Source: Verrucomicrobiales bacterium
GTDB lineage: Bacteria > Verrucomicrobiota > Verrucomicrobiae > Limisphaerales > UBA1100
Reading direction: 5' to 3'
Assembly: GCA_002721895.1 (NCBI GenBank)
Contig: PBLV01000004.1
Span: 1 to 11,937, forward strand
DNA: 11,937 nt
Position numbers and translations under genes: made by a program. Under the pieces are notes generated by a model. That model did no database searches. It had not been told where the DNA came from and was given only the letters and a program-made list of their open reading frames with translations. Below are positions 1 to 8,357 of this stretch, piece by piece (the first letter of the stretch is position 1; every line of letters starts with the position of its first letter).

Positions 1-1386
1 GTTGGGAAGCTCCGCGAGTTGCAGACCGGTGCCCAGCCCGTCTTCGGCACCACCGTGATGTCGGCTTGGGATCGTTCGGGCCAAAACCTCTACTTCGCCA
101 TCCGCTGCGACGAACGCCCCGGCGAAAAGCTCAACGTCACCACCACCCGGCGCGAAGATCAGTCCCTTTGGTACGGTGATTGCGTGGAAATCCACTTAGA
201 GACCGATTCTCACAGCTACTACCAAATTGCCGTTAACCCCGCCGGCGCCCTCGTAGACATTGACCGCGGCGTCGACAAACACTCTTGGTTCCGCTGGGAA
301 TCCCAAGCCGAAGTCGCCACTCACATTGCCGATGATCACTGGACGGTCGAGATCCGCATCCCCGTAACCACCGACGAGAATGACCCGCTCAACTTCGTCG
401 TGGGTCGCAAGCCCTCGGTCAGCCTGCCGTGGCACTTCAACGTTTGTCGCCAACGCATTCGCGAGCACGGTGCCGAGTATTCCGCCTTCTCCCCCACCGG
501 CACGGCGGGTTTCCACGTCACTCACAAGTTCGCCCAATTTTACGCCGGCCATTCCAAAAAGTTTAAATTCGATCCCGAATACGTCGATTTCCTCATTGCC
601 GGCAAAACTGCCGAAGCCCTCCTGCACGCCCGCAAAAACAAGGAAGCCCTCGCTGCCTACGTTGCCCTCGCCGCTACCAAGAACGCCACCGACCTCCAGC
701 AGGCCAATGCTCTCCGTGGGGCTGCTTCCGCCGCCCGCAACCTCAAGGACTTCGCCAAGGCCGACGAACTGGTCGAACGCATTCCCTTGCCCGCCGTGGC
801 CATGATCGTACACATGGAAAACCTCCTCGCCCAGCGCAAGCCCGCCGAGCTACTCGAGCAATACGGCAAAGAAGATTTTTCCAAGTGGCCCTTCCCACAC
901 GTTAGCCCCGCCGCCTTCGCACGCGCACAGGCGCACATTCAAAACAAAAACGGCAAGGCCGCCGAAGCCGACCTGCAAAGTGCTCTCGCGCTAACCTCCG
1001 ACAAGCGACTGCTGTCCAGTATCCTTGTCAACCTCGGCCACAATCGCGAAACCAACCTCAAAGACGATGCCCTCGCCCTAGCCGCCTATCGGCTGAACTT
1101 CGAGGGCAAAGAACGCATCGGCGGCGCGGACGAATTTCGCTCCATCCAACAAGCCGCCCGCATCCTCTCCCGTCAAGGCAAGCACGACGAAGCCCTGAAA
1201 ACCCTCACCCGCATTGACGTCGCCAAGCAAACCGGCAGCTGGCGCGCCACCACCTACGCCATTCAAGGCGACCTGCTCACCACCGCCGGTCGCAAACCCG
1301 AAGCCCGCGCCGCCTACCAAAACGCCCTCGCCAAACCCGGTCTACCCAAGACCTGGCGCGAGGCAGTCGAAAAGAAAATCCAATGA
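1..1386 (+). CDS. CBM9-like carbohydrate-binding protein with C-terminal TPR-like helices (5' partial)
   Basis: The reading frame is open at the left edge, so the true start lies outside the window; the TTG at 19 is only the first possible start codon inside it. About 460 residues are visible. Roughly residues 1-180 look like a carbohydrate-binding family 9-like (DOMON-type) beta sandwich: an AWD..NLYFAIRC segment, then GDCVEIHLE, YYQIAVNPAGA, WTVEIRIPV, and a closing WHFNVCRQR..EYSAFSPT stretch, the usual order in this family. From about residue 190 to the end the protein is helical and rich in Ala, Leu and Lys, with TPR-like units such as NKEALAAY, GKHDEALKTL and RKPEARAAYQNAL. The likely role is sugar binding or protein scaffolding outside the cytoplasm; any enzyme domain would lie upstream and cannot be seen. 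The stop overlaps the next start (ATGA), so translation is probably coupled. Codons are strongly C-ending. Confidence 0.82.
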   Translation, partial: VGKLRELQTGAQPVFGTTVMSAWDRSGQNLYFAIRCDERPGEKLNVTTTRREDQSLWYGDCVEIHLETDSHSYYQIAVNPAGALVDIDRGVDKHSWFRWESQAEVATHIADDHWTVEIRIPVTTDENDPLNFVVGRKPSVSLPWHFNVCRQRIREHGAEYSAFSPTGTAGFHVTHKFAQFYAGHSKKFKFDPEYVDFLIAGKTAEALLHARKNKEALAAYVALAATKNATDLQQANALRGAASAARNLKDFAKADELVERIPLPAVAMIVHMENLLAQRKPAELLEQYGKEDFSKWPFPHVSPAAFARAQAHIQNKNGKAAEADLQSALALTSDKRLLSSILVNLGHNRETNLKDDALALAAYRLNFEGKERIGGADEFRSIQQAARILSRQGKHDEALKTLTRIDVAKQTGSWRATTYAIQGDLLTTAGRKPEARAAYQNALAKPGLPKTWREAVEKKIQ

Positions 1387-2708
1387 TCATGGGACGACAT
1401 TCCGCCCTCATTCCAGCTTTGCTCTGCCTGATCCTCTCGTTACCTCTGCATGCGAAGACGCATCGTTCCTCGGAACTCGGCTGGGCGAAGGGACAGGACG
1501 TCACCGAGGCGTTTGGCAAGCTGCTGGCCGACGGCATGCTCAAGCCGGGCGACGAGCTGCGGCTCGAGCACACATTCCGAATTGGAGGAAGCCATCAGCT
1601 GCCGGACAATTCCACCCTTTCAGCGGTTAATGGTGCTGGGTTTGACGTGACCGATGCAGCCAACCCGAAGAGCAGTCGCGCGTTGTTGGAATTCGGCAAT
1701 GAGGTCACGATCCGAAATCTGACGATCAGGTATTTGAACACGCCGCCGCTCGGTCCGACCGGTGGAAAGCACGGCGTGCATTTCACGAGACGACTCGGGA
1801 TTCAGGCCCGCGACAAGAAAGGCCTCCGGATAGAGAATTGCCGACTGACCGGCTCCATCAATCATCACCTTCGATTAACCGATTGCACGAATATCGAGGT
1901 CGTCGGCACGCACGTTGCCGGCGGCTACTGGTCAATCATGCTGACCGGCTGTAACAAGCTCGTCTTCCGGCGTTGCCTGATCGAACAATGCCAAGGCGAC
2001 GGCATCAAGACTGGTGGCGGAGAGAGTGGCGCAGTGCGAAACGTGTTGGTGGAACACTGCGTCTTTCAGGACAACGCCCGCGATGGGATCGACACTACGG
2101 GCGGCTTCAACGACTCGATTATCCGAAACTGCATCTTCCGCCGCCTAGGTGTGTCCGGGCTTGATTTGAAATCCCACTATGAATCCCGCACGGGCAGCAT
2201 CGAAGATCTAGCCCCGGAGAACATCGGCATCCTAGTCGAGAAATGTCTCTTTCATGACATGCCGAATGGGCTAGTGATCACCACCCTTGACTGCGGTCGA
2301 CGCAAGGGCTCTGGCCACGAACTTCTGAACGCCGCCAACATGAAGAAATATGCGCCGCACGACATCGACATCAACAACTGCGTGTTCGGGCATGCGGAGA
2401 AACCCTTGCGCTCCGCACACACGGGCGGCTACGGCGTCAACTACCCAACCGCCAAAGGCGAACACATGCGAATGATCCTGCTGAAGGACGCCTACGACAT
2501 CCGCTACAAGGACGCGCGCATGTTCGGCGAACGGGTGATGCCCGTGCACATCAGCAGCATCGGCGGCTCCGGTCATCTCTCCAAGGAAGCCGCGGACGGA
2601 ATCACCACCGGCATTACCGGCAACGTACTCGATCAACCGGCAAAATCTGTGCGGCCGGGCACTACCGACGTACCGTTTGCCCACGGTCCACAGTTGCTGA
2701 AACCGTAG
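1383..2708 (+). CDS. secreted right-handed parallel beta-helix (pectate-lyase-like fold) protein
   Basis: A 441-residue exported protein. It has an N-terminal signal peptide (hydrophobic run ALIPALLCLILSLPL, likely cleaved after LHA). The start at 1383 overlaps the previous stop as ATGA; a second in-frame ATG at 1389 would give a protein two residues shorter. From about residue 75 to 345 the sequence shows parallel beta-helix (PbH1) coils, with recurring short strands such as LRIENCRLT, LRLTDCTNI, LVEHCVFQD, IIRNCIFRR, LVEKCLFHD and IDINNCVFG. Cys recurs at the same place in these coils (153, 168, 190, 198, 226, 250, 288, 333). Proteins of this fold include pectate lyases, other polysaccharide lyases and glycoside hydrolases, and also non-enzymatic surface proteins. 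I see no diagnostic catalytic signature, so the substrate and even the activity are unknown. It sits 18 bases before a sugar-dehydrogenase-like gene, which fits a carbohydrate role. No convincing Shine-Dalgarno is seen. Confidence 0.85.
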   Translation: MIMGRHSALIPALLCLILSLPLHAKTHRSSELGWAKGQDVTEAFGKLLADGMLKPGDELRLEHTFRIGGSHQLPDNSTLSAVNGAGFDVTDAANPKSSRALLEFGNEVTIRNLTIRYLNTPPLGPTGGKHGVHFTRRLGIQARDKKGLRIENCRLTGSINHHLRLTDCTNIEVVGTHVAGGYWSIMLTGCNKLVFRRCLIEQCQGDGIKTGGGESGAVRNVLVEHCVFQDNARDGIDTTGGFNDSIIRNCIFRRLGVSGLDLKSHYESRTGSIEDLAPENIGILVEKCLFHDMPNGLVITTLDCGRRKGSGHELLNAANMKKYAPHDIDINNCVFGHAEKPLRSAHTGGYGVNYPTAKGEHMRMILLKDAYDIRYKDARMFGERVMPVHISSIGGSGHLSKEAADGITTGITGNVLDQPAKSVRPGTTDVPFAHGPQLLKP

Positions 2709-2726
2709 ATGTAGTTTCTGTACAAC

Positions 2727-4424
2727 ATGAACATAGGCAAACACCTTCTTCCGATTCTGCTGGCCTTAGCGGGCGCATTGACCGCCGCGCCCAACGCCCA
2801 ACCGGCGGCAGATCCCGATCTGGAATTGAGCCTGCTCGCCACCGGTATTCGCGAAGGCATGGAAATGTCCATCGCCCGGGATGGCCGCGTGTTCCTCGCC
2901 GAACGCCCCGGCAAGGTGAAGCTGTGGCATCCGGACCGGCCCGATGAACTAACCGAATTAATCGACCTCAAGTCTGATACCCGGCGTGAAGCCGGCCTGA
3001 TGGGCATCGCCTTGGATCCGAATTTTGAAAAGAACAACTGGATTTATCTTCAGCACACCGTGCCCGCAATGGACGACCCTTCGGTGTACGTGCATCACCT
3101 CGGCCGATTCACCGTTGGTGAGAAGCGCATTGATCGTGACTCGGAAAAAGTGTTGTTGAAAATTCGTGCGTCGGCAGAGAAGCGTATCCACGAAGCCGGC
3201 TCCATCGCCTTCGGGCCGGATGGCCTGTTGTACCTCTCAGTGGGCGACAACCAAATCCGTTCGGAATATTTGTTTTCCTGCAAGACCTCGGCCAACAGTA
3301 ATGATCTCCGCGGCAAAATACTTCGCATCCGCCCCACGGCCAAGGGCGGCTACACCATTCCCGAGGGCAACCTCTTCCCGCCCGGCACACCCAAGACGCG
3401 GCCGGAGATTTATATCATGGGCCTGCGCAACCCCTTCCGCATCCACGTGGATCCCCAGACCGGCTGGTTGCTCTGGGGCGAAAACGGACCGCCCAACCAT
3501 TGGGCGCCCGGCACGCCGTTGGACAAACAAAAAAGCATCCCGCTCGGTTACGACGAATTCAACCTCGCCAAACGCGCCGGATTTTATGGCTACCCGCTGG
3601 TCATCGCCAATCAGGAACCCTTCACCCAGTACGATCCTGCCACCAAGAAAACCGGCCCCGTGATCAATCCCAAGGCGCCGGAAAACCGGCATCCCGAAAA
3701 CACCGGCATCCGTAACCTGCCACCTTCCCAGCCGCCACTTATCTGGTACGCCGGATTGCAAAAAGAATTTCCCGAACTCGGCAATGGTGGCGAATCCGCC
3801 ATTGCCGGGCCGATCTATCGCCATCGCCAAACGTATTCCGCAAAGCTCGCCCTGCCCGCGCGCTACGAGAGTTGCTGGTTCATCGGCGAGTACGCCCGCG
3901 GCTGGGTCAAGGCTGCGAAACTAGATGCCCAAGGCACACTCCAAAGCATCCATCCTGTTCTTCCGCCCCTGCGGCTCGGTAAGCCCACCAACCTCAAGCT
4001 CGGACCGCAAGGCCGCCTGCACGTGCTGTACTACACCAAGGATGATCAGGGCGCCCTCGTGCGAATCGAAAACAAAGGCGCCGTCAAGAGCGCCATTGCG
4101 CAGGCGCTCGTCCATGGTTTGGAACAACCCCCGCGCGACGTGAAGAAATCCCCGCTCGCCAAGCGTGGCCTCCAGCTTATGACGAAAAGCGACTGCCTTA
4201 ACTGCCATCAATGGACGCGCCCGCTGGTGGCCCCTACGTTCTTCGAGATCGCCGAACGCTACCGCGACGACAAGACGGCTCCAAAAAAATTGGCGGACAA
4301 AGTGCTCCAAGGCGGCGTTGGCGAGTGGGGCCAAATACCCATGGCACCGCATCCCCAGCACACCGCCAAGGAAGCCCGCGCCATGGTCGACACCATCCTG
4401 TTCCTTAACCAATTGAAAAAGTAA
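2727..4424 (+). CDS. glucose/sorbosone dehydrogenase-like (PQQ-type) beta-propeller with C-terminal cytochrome c domain
   Basis: A 565-residue exported protein. A signal peptide (LLPILLALAGALTAAP) is followed by a six-bladed propeller of the soluble quinoprotein sugar dehydrogenase type, about residues 30-450. Family signatures seen are an early GMEMSIARDGRVFLAERPG blade, MGIALDPNF, HEAGSIAFGPDGLLYLSVGD with His155 where the soluble PQQ glucose dehydrogenase has its catalytic His, and GLRNPFRI with Arg234-Asn235 where the PQQ-binding Arg-Asn pair lies. Residues about 475-565 form a small class I cytochrome c: haem-binding CLNCH at 490-494 and a WGQIPMAP segment whose Met539 is the likely second axial ligand. 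The expected chemistry is oxidation of a sugar or polyol in the periplasm, with electrons passed from quinone to the attached haem; the substrate is unknown. Many members of this propeller family have no proven activity, so PQQ use is an inference. The beta-helix gene lies 18 bases upstream and the ceramidase-like gene 9 bases downstream. No clear ribosome binding site is seen. Confidence 0.9.
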   Translation: MNIGKHLLPILLALAGALTAAPNAQPAADPDLELSLLATGIREGMEMSIARDGRVFLAERPGKVKLWHPDRPDELTELIDLKSDTRREAGLMGIALDPNFEKNNWIYLQHTVPAMDDPSVYVHHLGRFTVGEKRIDRDSEKVLLKIRASAEKRIHEAGSIAFGPDGLLYLSVGDNQIRSEYLFSCKTSANSNDLRGKILRIRPTAKGGYTIPEGNLFPPGTPKTRPEIYIMGLRNPFRIHVDPQTGWLLWGENGPPNHWAPGTPLDKQKSIPLGYDEFNLAKRAGFYGYPLVIANQEPFTQYDPATKKTGPVINPKAPENRHPENTGIRNLPPSQPPLIWYAGLQKEFPELGNGGESAIAGPIYRHRQTYSAKLALPARYESCWFIGEYARGWVKAAKLDAQGTLQSIHPVLPPLRLGKPTNLKLGPQGRLHVLYYTKDDQGALVRIENKGAVKSAIAQALVHGLEQPPRDVKKSPLAKRGLQLMTKSDCLNCHQWTRPLVAPTFFEIAERYRDDKTAPKKLADKVLQGGVGEWGQIPMAPHPQHTAKEARAMVDTILFLNQLKK

Positions 4425-4433
4425 CCCAACCTC

Positions 4434-5864
4434 ATGCACCACCACCTCCTCCTCACCCCACTGTTTCTCCTCCTTTTCATCACCTTCCCTCTCCGGGCCG
4501 ATGGCCTGCGGGTGGGCACGGCGGTGGTGGATATTTCGCCGACGGTGAAACCGTTCCAGTTGCGCTCGGGCAAATCGACCTACGTGCATGATCCCTTGCA
4601 TGTGCGGGCGGTGGCATTTGAAAACGGCCAGGGCCGCGCGGTGATTGCCGTGATGGACGCCATCGGCGTGGGCCGCGAGATGTGTGATGAAGCCAAGGCC
4701 GCCGCCGCCAAGGTCACCGGTTGGAAGCCCGAGCACATGCTCATCGCCGGCACGCACACGCACACCGCACCCAAAGGCGGCGACACCTCGCCCGGCCGCA
4801 TTGCTTATGAGAAAACGCGGCGCGAAGGATTACGACAGGCGCTGATCAAAGCCATCCAATCGTTGGAACCAGCCAAGGTTGGATTCGGCTCCGCCGAAGA
4901 AGCCAGTGAGGTTTACAACCGCCGCTGGTATCTTAAGCCGGGCCGGATGGATCCCAATCCCTGGGGATTTCAGGACAAGGTGCGCATGAACCCGCCGCGC
5001 GACGCGATTGTGAAACCGGCCGGGCCGGTTGACCCCGAGCTGTGCGTGATCTATGCCCGCACGAGCCGCGGCAAACCGCTGGGTTTGATCGCCAACTACG
5101 CCCTGCATTACGTCGGCGGCATTCCGCGCGTGACGGAAAAGGACGGCCGCGTGGTGGGCATGGCATCGGCCGATTACTTCGGCGAATTTGCCCGCATCAT
5201 GCCGCATCGCGTGGGTGGGCTGAATCCGCCGGCCAATTTTGTGGCGATGATGAGTAACGGCGCCTCGGGCGACATCAACAACATCGACTTCGACAGCAAA
5301 CGCCCGCCGCGCGCGCCCTTCGAGCAAGTGCGCGTGGTGGCCACCAAAACCGCCACGGCCGCATGGCGAGCGGTGAAGGACATCGAAACCTACCACGACA
5401 ACCCCATCATCGCTGTGCGCCAGCGCGAGGTGGCACTTCGCTATCGTGTGCCGACCGATACGGAGATTGCCAAAGCCCGCCACATTCTCGCCTTGCCAGC
5501 CAAGGAACGCACGGCTCTCCACAGCAAGGCCGGTCCCTATGCCGCGCACACCATGCGTTTTGCCGCGCCGGATGCCCCGCGCACGGAGAAGGTGATCGTG
5601 CAGGCCATTCGTATCGGTGATCAGGCGATTGTCTCGATGCCGTTTGAGGTACTGGTGGAGATTGGCTTGGAGATTAAAGACAAGAGCCCGTTCCCGCATA
5701 CATTTCTTATTGAGCTGGCCAATGGCGGCTACGGTTACCTGCCGCCGCCCAATCAACACGAGCTGGGTGGCTACGAGACCTGGCTCGGCACCTCGCGCTT
5801 TCTCCCGAACGCCTCCACGCTGCTCACGCGCAACTTGTTGGAGATGTTGAAGGAACTAAAGTAG
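4434..5864 (+). CDS. neutral/alkaline non-lysosomal ceramidase-like hydrolase (N-terminal domain only)
   Basis: A 476-residue exported protein with a signal peptide (LLLTPLFLLLFITFPLRA) starting at MHHH. Family landmarks appear in order: GLRVGTAVVDISP near residue 24; GTHTHTAP with His108 and His110; NYALHYVGG with His225; SNGASGDIN with Ser274 and Ser278; MPFEVLVE with Glu405; and GGYETW with Tyr447. In the Pseudomonas neutral ceramidase the matching His-x-His, His, Glu and Tyr bind the catalytic zinc, and a Ser in the SN-containing loop is the nucleophile. The protein is shorter than true ceramidases (about 670-780 residues) and ends at the catalytic domain, lacking the C-terminal Ig-like domain. 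This short form is common in Planctomycetota and Verrucomicrobiota, where the substrate is generally unknown; amide or ester hydrolysis is the safest description. It is the last gene of the plus-strand run and ends 14 bases before the end of a convergent gene. Confidence 0.88.
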   Translation: MHHHLLLTPLFLLLFITFPLRADGLRVGTAVVDISPTVKPFQLRSGKSTYVHDPLHVRAVAFENGQGRAVIAVMDAIGVGREMCDEAKAAAAKVTGWKPEHMLIAGTHTHTAPKGGDTSPGRIAYEKTRREGLRQALIKAIQSLEPAKVGFGSAEEASEVYNRRWYLKPGRMDPNPWGFQDKVRMNPPRDAIVKPAGPVDPELCVIYARTSRGKPLGLIANYALHYVGGIPRVTEKDGRVVGMASADYFGEFARIMPHRVGGLNPPANFVAMMSNGASGDINNIDFDSKRPPRAPFEQVRVVATKTATAAWRAVKDIETYHDNPIIAVRQREVALRYRVPTDTEIAKARHILALPAKERTALHSKAGPYAAHTMRFAAPDAPRTEKVIVQAIRIGDQAIVSMPFEVLVEIGLEIKDKSPFPHTFLIELANGGYGYLPPPNQHELGGYETWLGTSRFLPNASTLLTRNLLEMLKELK

Positions 5865-5878
5865 CCACCGCGCACAAA

Positions 5879-8356
5879 TCAGCGATGGATAAACAGGTCG
5901 GACGCCACCAGATCAAGCATTAGATCGCGCAGGCGGTAGTCGTTTTTTCGGGCCTCTTTCATGAGCGCATCCATGACCTGCCGGTCGCGGAAGCGCGGCT
6001 TGCGGCCGAGGGCATAGCCGAAAAGGGTCTCAGTCAGGTGCCGCATTACTTTTGTTTGGCGCGCCAACAAATGCTTTTTCAAGCCGGCCACGCCCGGCAG
6101 CGCCTCGCCGTCCGGTGACTGCGCCCGCGCATCGATGGCGTCGCGCTTTACCAGCTCGAAGCGGTTCTTGTCGTTTAAAACCGGGTGCGTGTAGTGTGTT
6201 TTCCAGCGGCCGATGACGTCGAAATGTTCCAGCGCCAAGCCGAGGTGATCAAATTGACGGTGACACGCCGCGCATGAAGGGTCGGTTTTGTGGCGGTCCA
6301 GCACCTCGCGCGGTTTGGAAACGTTTTCCAGGTTGATCTCAATGGCCGGCACGGAGGCCGGTGCCTCGATATCCAGCCCCAGCAAACGCCGGGCAACCCA
6401 CACGCCGCGCCGGATGGGTTGCGTGTTTTCGCCGTCAGTGGTTTGGCTGAGGATGGCGCCCATTGTCACCAGTCCGCCCCGGAGCCGGTTCGGATTTTTT
6501 TCCAACGGCAAACGCCGGAACGTTTTCCGATCTGCTTCGCGCGGCCAGCGTACGTGCGTGCCCGCCTGTTGATAGGCACCAGCCAATGGCTGGTTCCACA
6601 CCACAAAATCGGAATCGATGAAGTTCAACGCACTGTCGTTGCCGGTTAACAGCTCGTTGAAAAACGCCTGCGGCTCGGCGGCTAAGTGTGGTTTCAAGGC
6701 GGCAAAGGCACCGCTACTGAGGTGCGCCTCGTTGGGTGCGTACTGATCGAAGCCCTGCAGGCCGAGCCATTCGAGCGTGAACCGGCCGGTAAAGCGCGCG
6801 GTCCGGTCGCGATCCTCCAGCAACCGCAGCGCCTGTTGGACGCGGGTGCCGGAATCCCGCAGGCGCCCGTCCCGGGCCAGTTGCATCAGCTCGGCATCCG
6901 GGCCGCTGTTCCAAAACAGGAACGACAGCCGGGCCGCGATGGCGTAGTCATCGAGCTTCGCCTGCTCACCCTCGTGTTTGAAGAGAAAGCGCGGCGAACA
7001 CATTAGGCCGGTCAGGGCAGCCTGCACGGCAGCGTAGGTATTACCGGTGCGTTCGTGCTCCTTGCGTGCCAACGCCAGATAGGGCGCCAGTTCGGCCTGG
7101 GGCACCGGCCGGCGAAACAGTTGTGCCGCGTGCCGGGCGAGCACCGTTTCGACGGCCGCCATGCCGGCATCGCGGGCCAAGCCGCCTACCAAACGCTCCT
7201 GTGCTGCGGGGGCTTGGCGGTTGAGCGGCCCGCGCCAGATGGCGCCATGGATGATCACACAAAGCTTTTTGCGTTGCTTGGCTTCCTCACGAATTTTCCG
7301 GCGCAACGCGCGCGCGGCCTTTTCATGTTCGGCCTTCGGTAGCTTTTGTTTTTCCAGCTCCCGAAAGCGTGGATCATCCGTCACCGGCGGCAGGTGGGCA
7401 CTCTGAATGATCTTGAAGGCGACAAACTTAGTGGCCTTATCCATCTGCATACGAATGGGCTGATCCAGCCGACACTCGGCGCGTTGGGTGCCTTTTTGAA
7501 CGCGCACGGGATTCAGCACGGGCCGGTCACTGAAGCTTACCGCCATCGGTGGGGCGTGCGTTTTGGCGGGTTCATAATCCGCCTCCGGATCAAAGCGTTT
7601 TCCCGGCGGCAGATAAAAGGCGCGCCAGTGCAGGGTCAGCTCATACTCACCTTCGGCTGCGTAGCTGTTCACGGGCGAGCGCACCATGAAGGCCGGCGGA
7701 TTGCCCTGACCGGTCAGTGCCCCGATTGGGGTGCGGCCGAATAGCGAGGTGACGATGAACTCTTTCGGATTTTTTTTGGCATTCAATGAAACGGTGCGAA
7801 CGGGCGGCGGGGTCACGAGCAGGTTACGGTCGAGATAATCGGCGGCCACGGCGTGATATTGCTGTGCGGCGAAGCTGGTGATCACCTGATGTTCGCCAAG
7901 CTTTTTGAGATCGTGACCGGAATCAAACGGCAACCGGCTCAACCGCTCGACCGGCGCGCCAAAGAGATCCTCCAGCGTGTGGCTGTACTCGGTGGCGGTC
8001 AGCTTTCGCGCCGTGCCGGGTGGCGCGTTGCGGTCCAGCTCCGCCAAACGCGGTTGCAGCGCAGCCAACAGTTGTTTGCGATCAGCTGGTGACAGTTTTG
8101 TCTTCGCCTTCGCCGGCGGCATTTCGCCGTCAGCCACGCGCGTGACCAGTTCATCCAGCAGATCGGCATCCGTCCATTGGGCCGCACTGAGGGTGTCCAA
8201 CCGGAGATCGGCCTTGGGCTCCTTCGCTCCATGGCATTCAGAGCAATGCCGCGCCAATAATTTCGCCGCGGGCTGGACTGCCAACAATGACTGCGACAGC
8301 CCCACAGCAAAGGCGGCGACCCAAAAGACGCTTCGGCTGATCCGCAGCACGCTCAT
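5879..8356 (-). CDS. DUF1592-family multi-domain protein with PSCyt1 cytochrome (PSCyt1/DUF1587/DUF1595/DUF1592/DUF1588/DUF1585)
   Basis: An 825-residue exported protein with the classic PVC-group domain order. A hydrophobic signal segment (VFWVAAFAVGLSQSLLA) is followed by a planctomycete-type cytochrome c with CSECH at about 38-42 and GEMPP (Met79, probable axial ligand). Then come DUF1587 from about 117 (RKLTATEYSHTLEDLFG), a long linker with a charged helical stretch (KAARALRRKIREEAKQRKK), DUF1595 at about 400-460, DUF1592 at about 465-595 (ARLSFLFW), DUF1588 at about 620-720 with a second haem motif CAACH at about 695-699, and DUF1585 to the end (LMLDLVASDLFIHR). Its biochemical function is unknown; two haem sites imply extracytoplasmic redox work. 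I chose the ATG at 8356 because a GGAGG lies 6 bases upstream; an in-frame ATG at 8386 would add ten residues inside the preceding gene. It starts 1 base after the DUF1552 stop, so the two are co-transcribed and probably translationally coupled. Confidence 0.92.
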   Translation of the reverse strand: MSVLRISRSVFWVAAFAVGLSQSLLAVQPAAKLLARHCSECHGAKEPKADLRLDTLSAAQWTDADLLDELVTRVADGEMPPAKAKTKLSPADRKQLLAALQPRLAELDRNAPPGTARKLTATEYSHTLEDLFGAPVERLSRLPFDSGHDLKKLGEHQVITSFAAQQYHAVAADYLDRNLLVTPPPVRTVSLNAKKNPKEFIVTSLFGRTPIGALTGQGNPPAFMVRSPVNSYAAEGEYELTLHWRAFYLPPGKRFDPEADYEPAKTHAPPMAVSFSDRPVLNPVRVQKGTQRAECRLDQPIRMQMDKATKFVAFKIIQSAHLPPVTDDPRFRELEKQKLPKAEHEKAARALRRKIREEAKQRKKLCVIIHGAIWRGPLNRQAPAAQERLVGGLARDAGMAAVETVLARHAAQLFRRPVPQAELAPYLALARKEHERTGNTYAAVQAALTGLMCSPRFLFKHEGEQAKLDDYAIAARLSFLFWNSGPDAELMQLARDGRLRDSGTRVQQALRLLEDRDRTARFTGRFTLEWLGLQGFDQYAPNEAHLSSGAFAALKPHLAAEPQAFFNELLTGNDSALNFIDSDFVVWNQPLAGAYQQAGTHVRWPREADRKTFRRLPLEKNPNRLRGGLVTMGAILSQTTDGENTQPIRRGVWVARRLLGLDIEAPASVPAIEINLENVSKPREVLDRHKTDPSCAACHRQFDHLGLALEHFDVIGRWKTHYTHPVLNDKNRFELVKRDAIDARAQSPDGEALPGVAGLKKHLLARQTKVMRHLTETLFGYALGRKPRFRDRQVMDALMKEARKNDYRLRDLMLDLVASDLFIHR

Positions 8357-8357
8357 G

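Noticed and set aside
196..813. 205-codon open frame on the minus strand
   Set aside because: It is antisense to the CBM9-like gene, Gly- and Val-rich in a way that mirrors the C-ending codons opposite, with no recognisable motif.
3237..3830. 197-codon minus-strand frame inside the dehydrogenase gene
   Set aside because: The plus-strand propeller sequence is unambiguous here, and the antisense product has no recognisable features.
3921..4763. 280-codon open frame on the minus strand
   Set aside because: It spans the end of the dehydrogenase and the start of the ceramidase-like gene, both of which have clear domains on the plus strand. The translation is His- and Arg-rich without family motifs, as expected for an antisense frame in GC-rich DNA.
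4830..5759. 309-codon open frame on the minus strand
   Set aside because: It lies fully antisense to the ceramidase-like gene, whose zinc-site motifs are intact. The predicted protein is rich in His, Arg and Gly and shows no domain.
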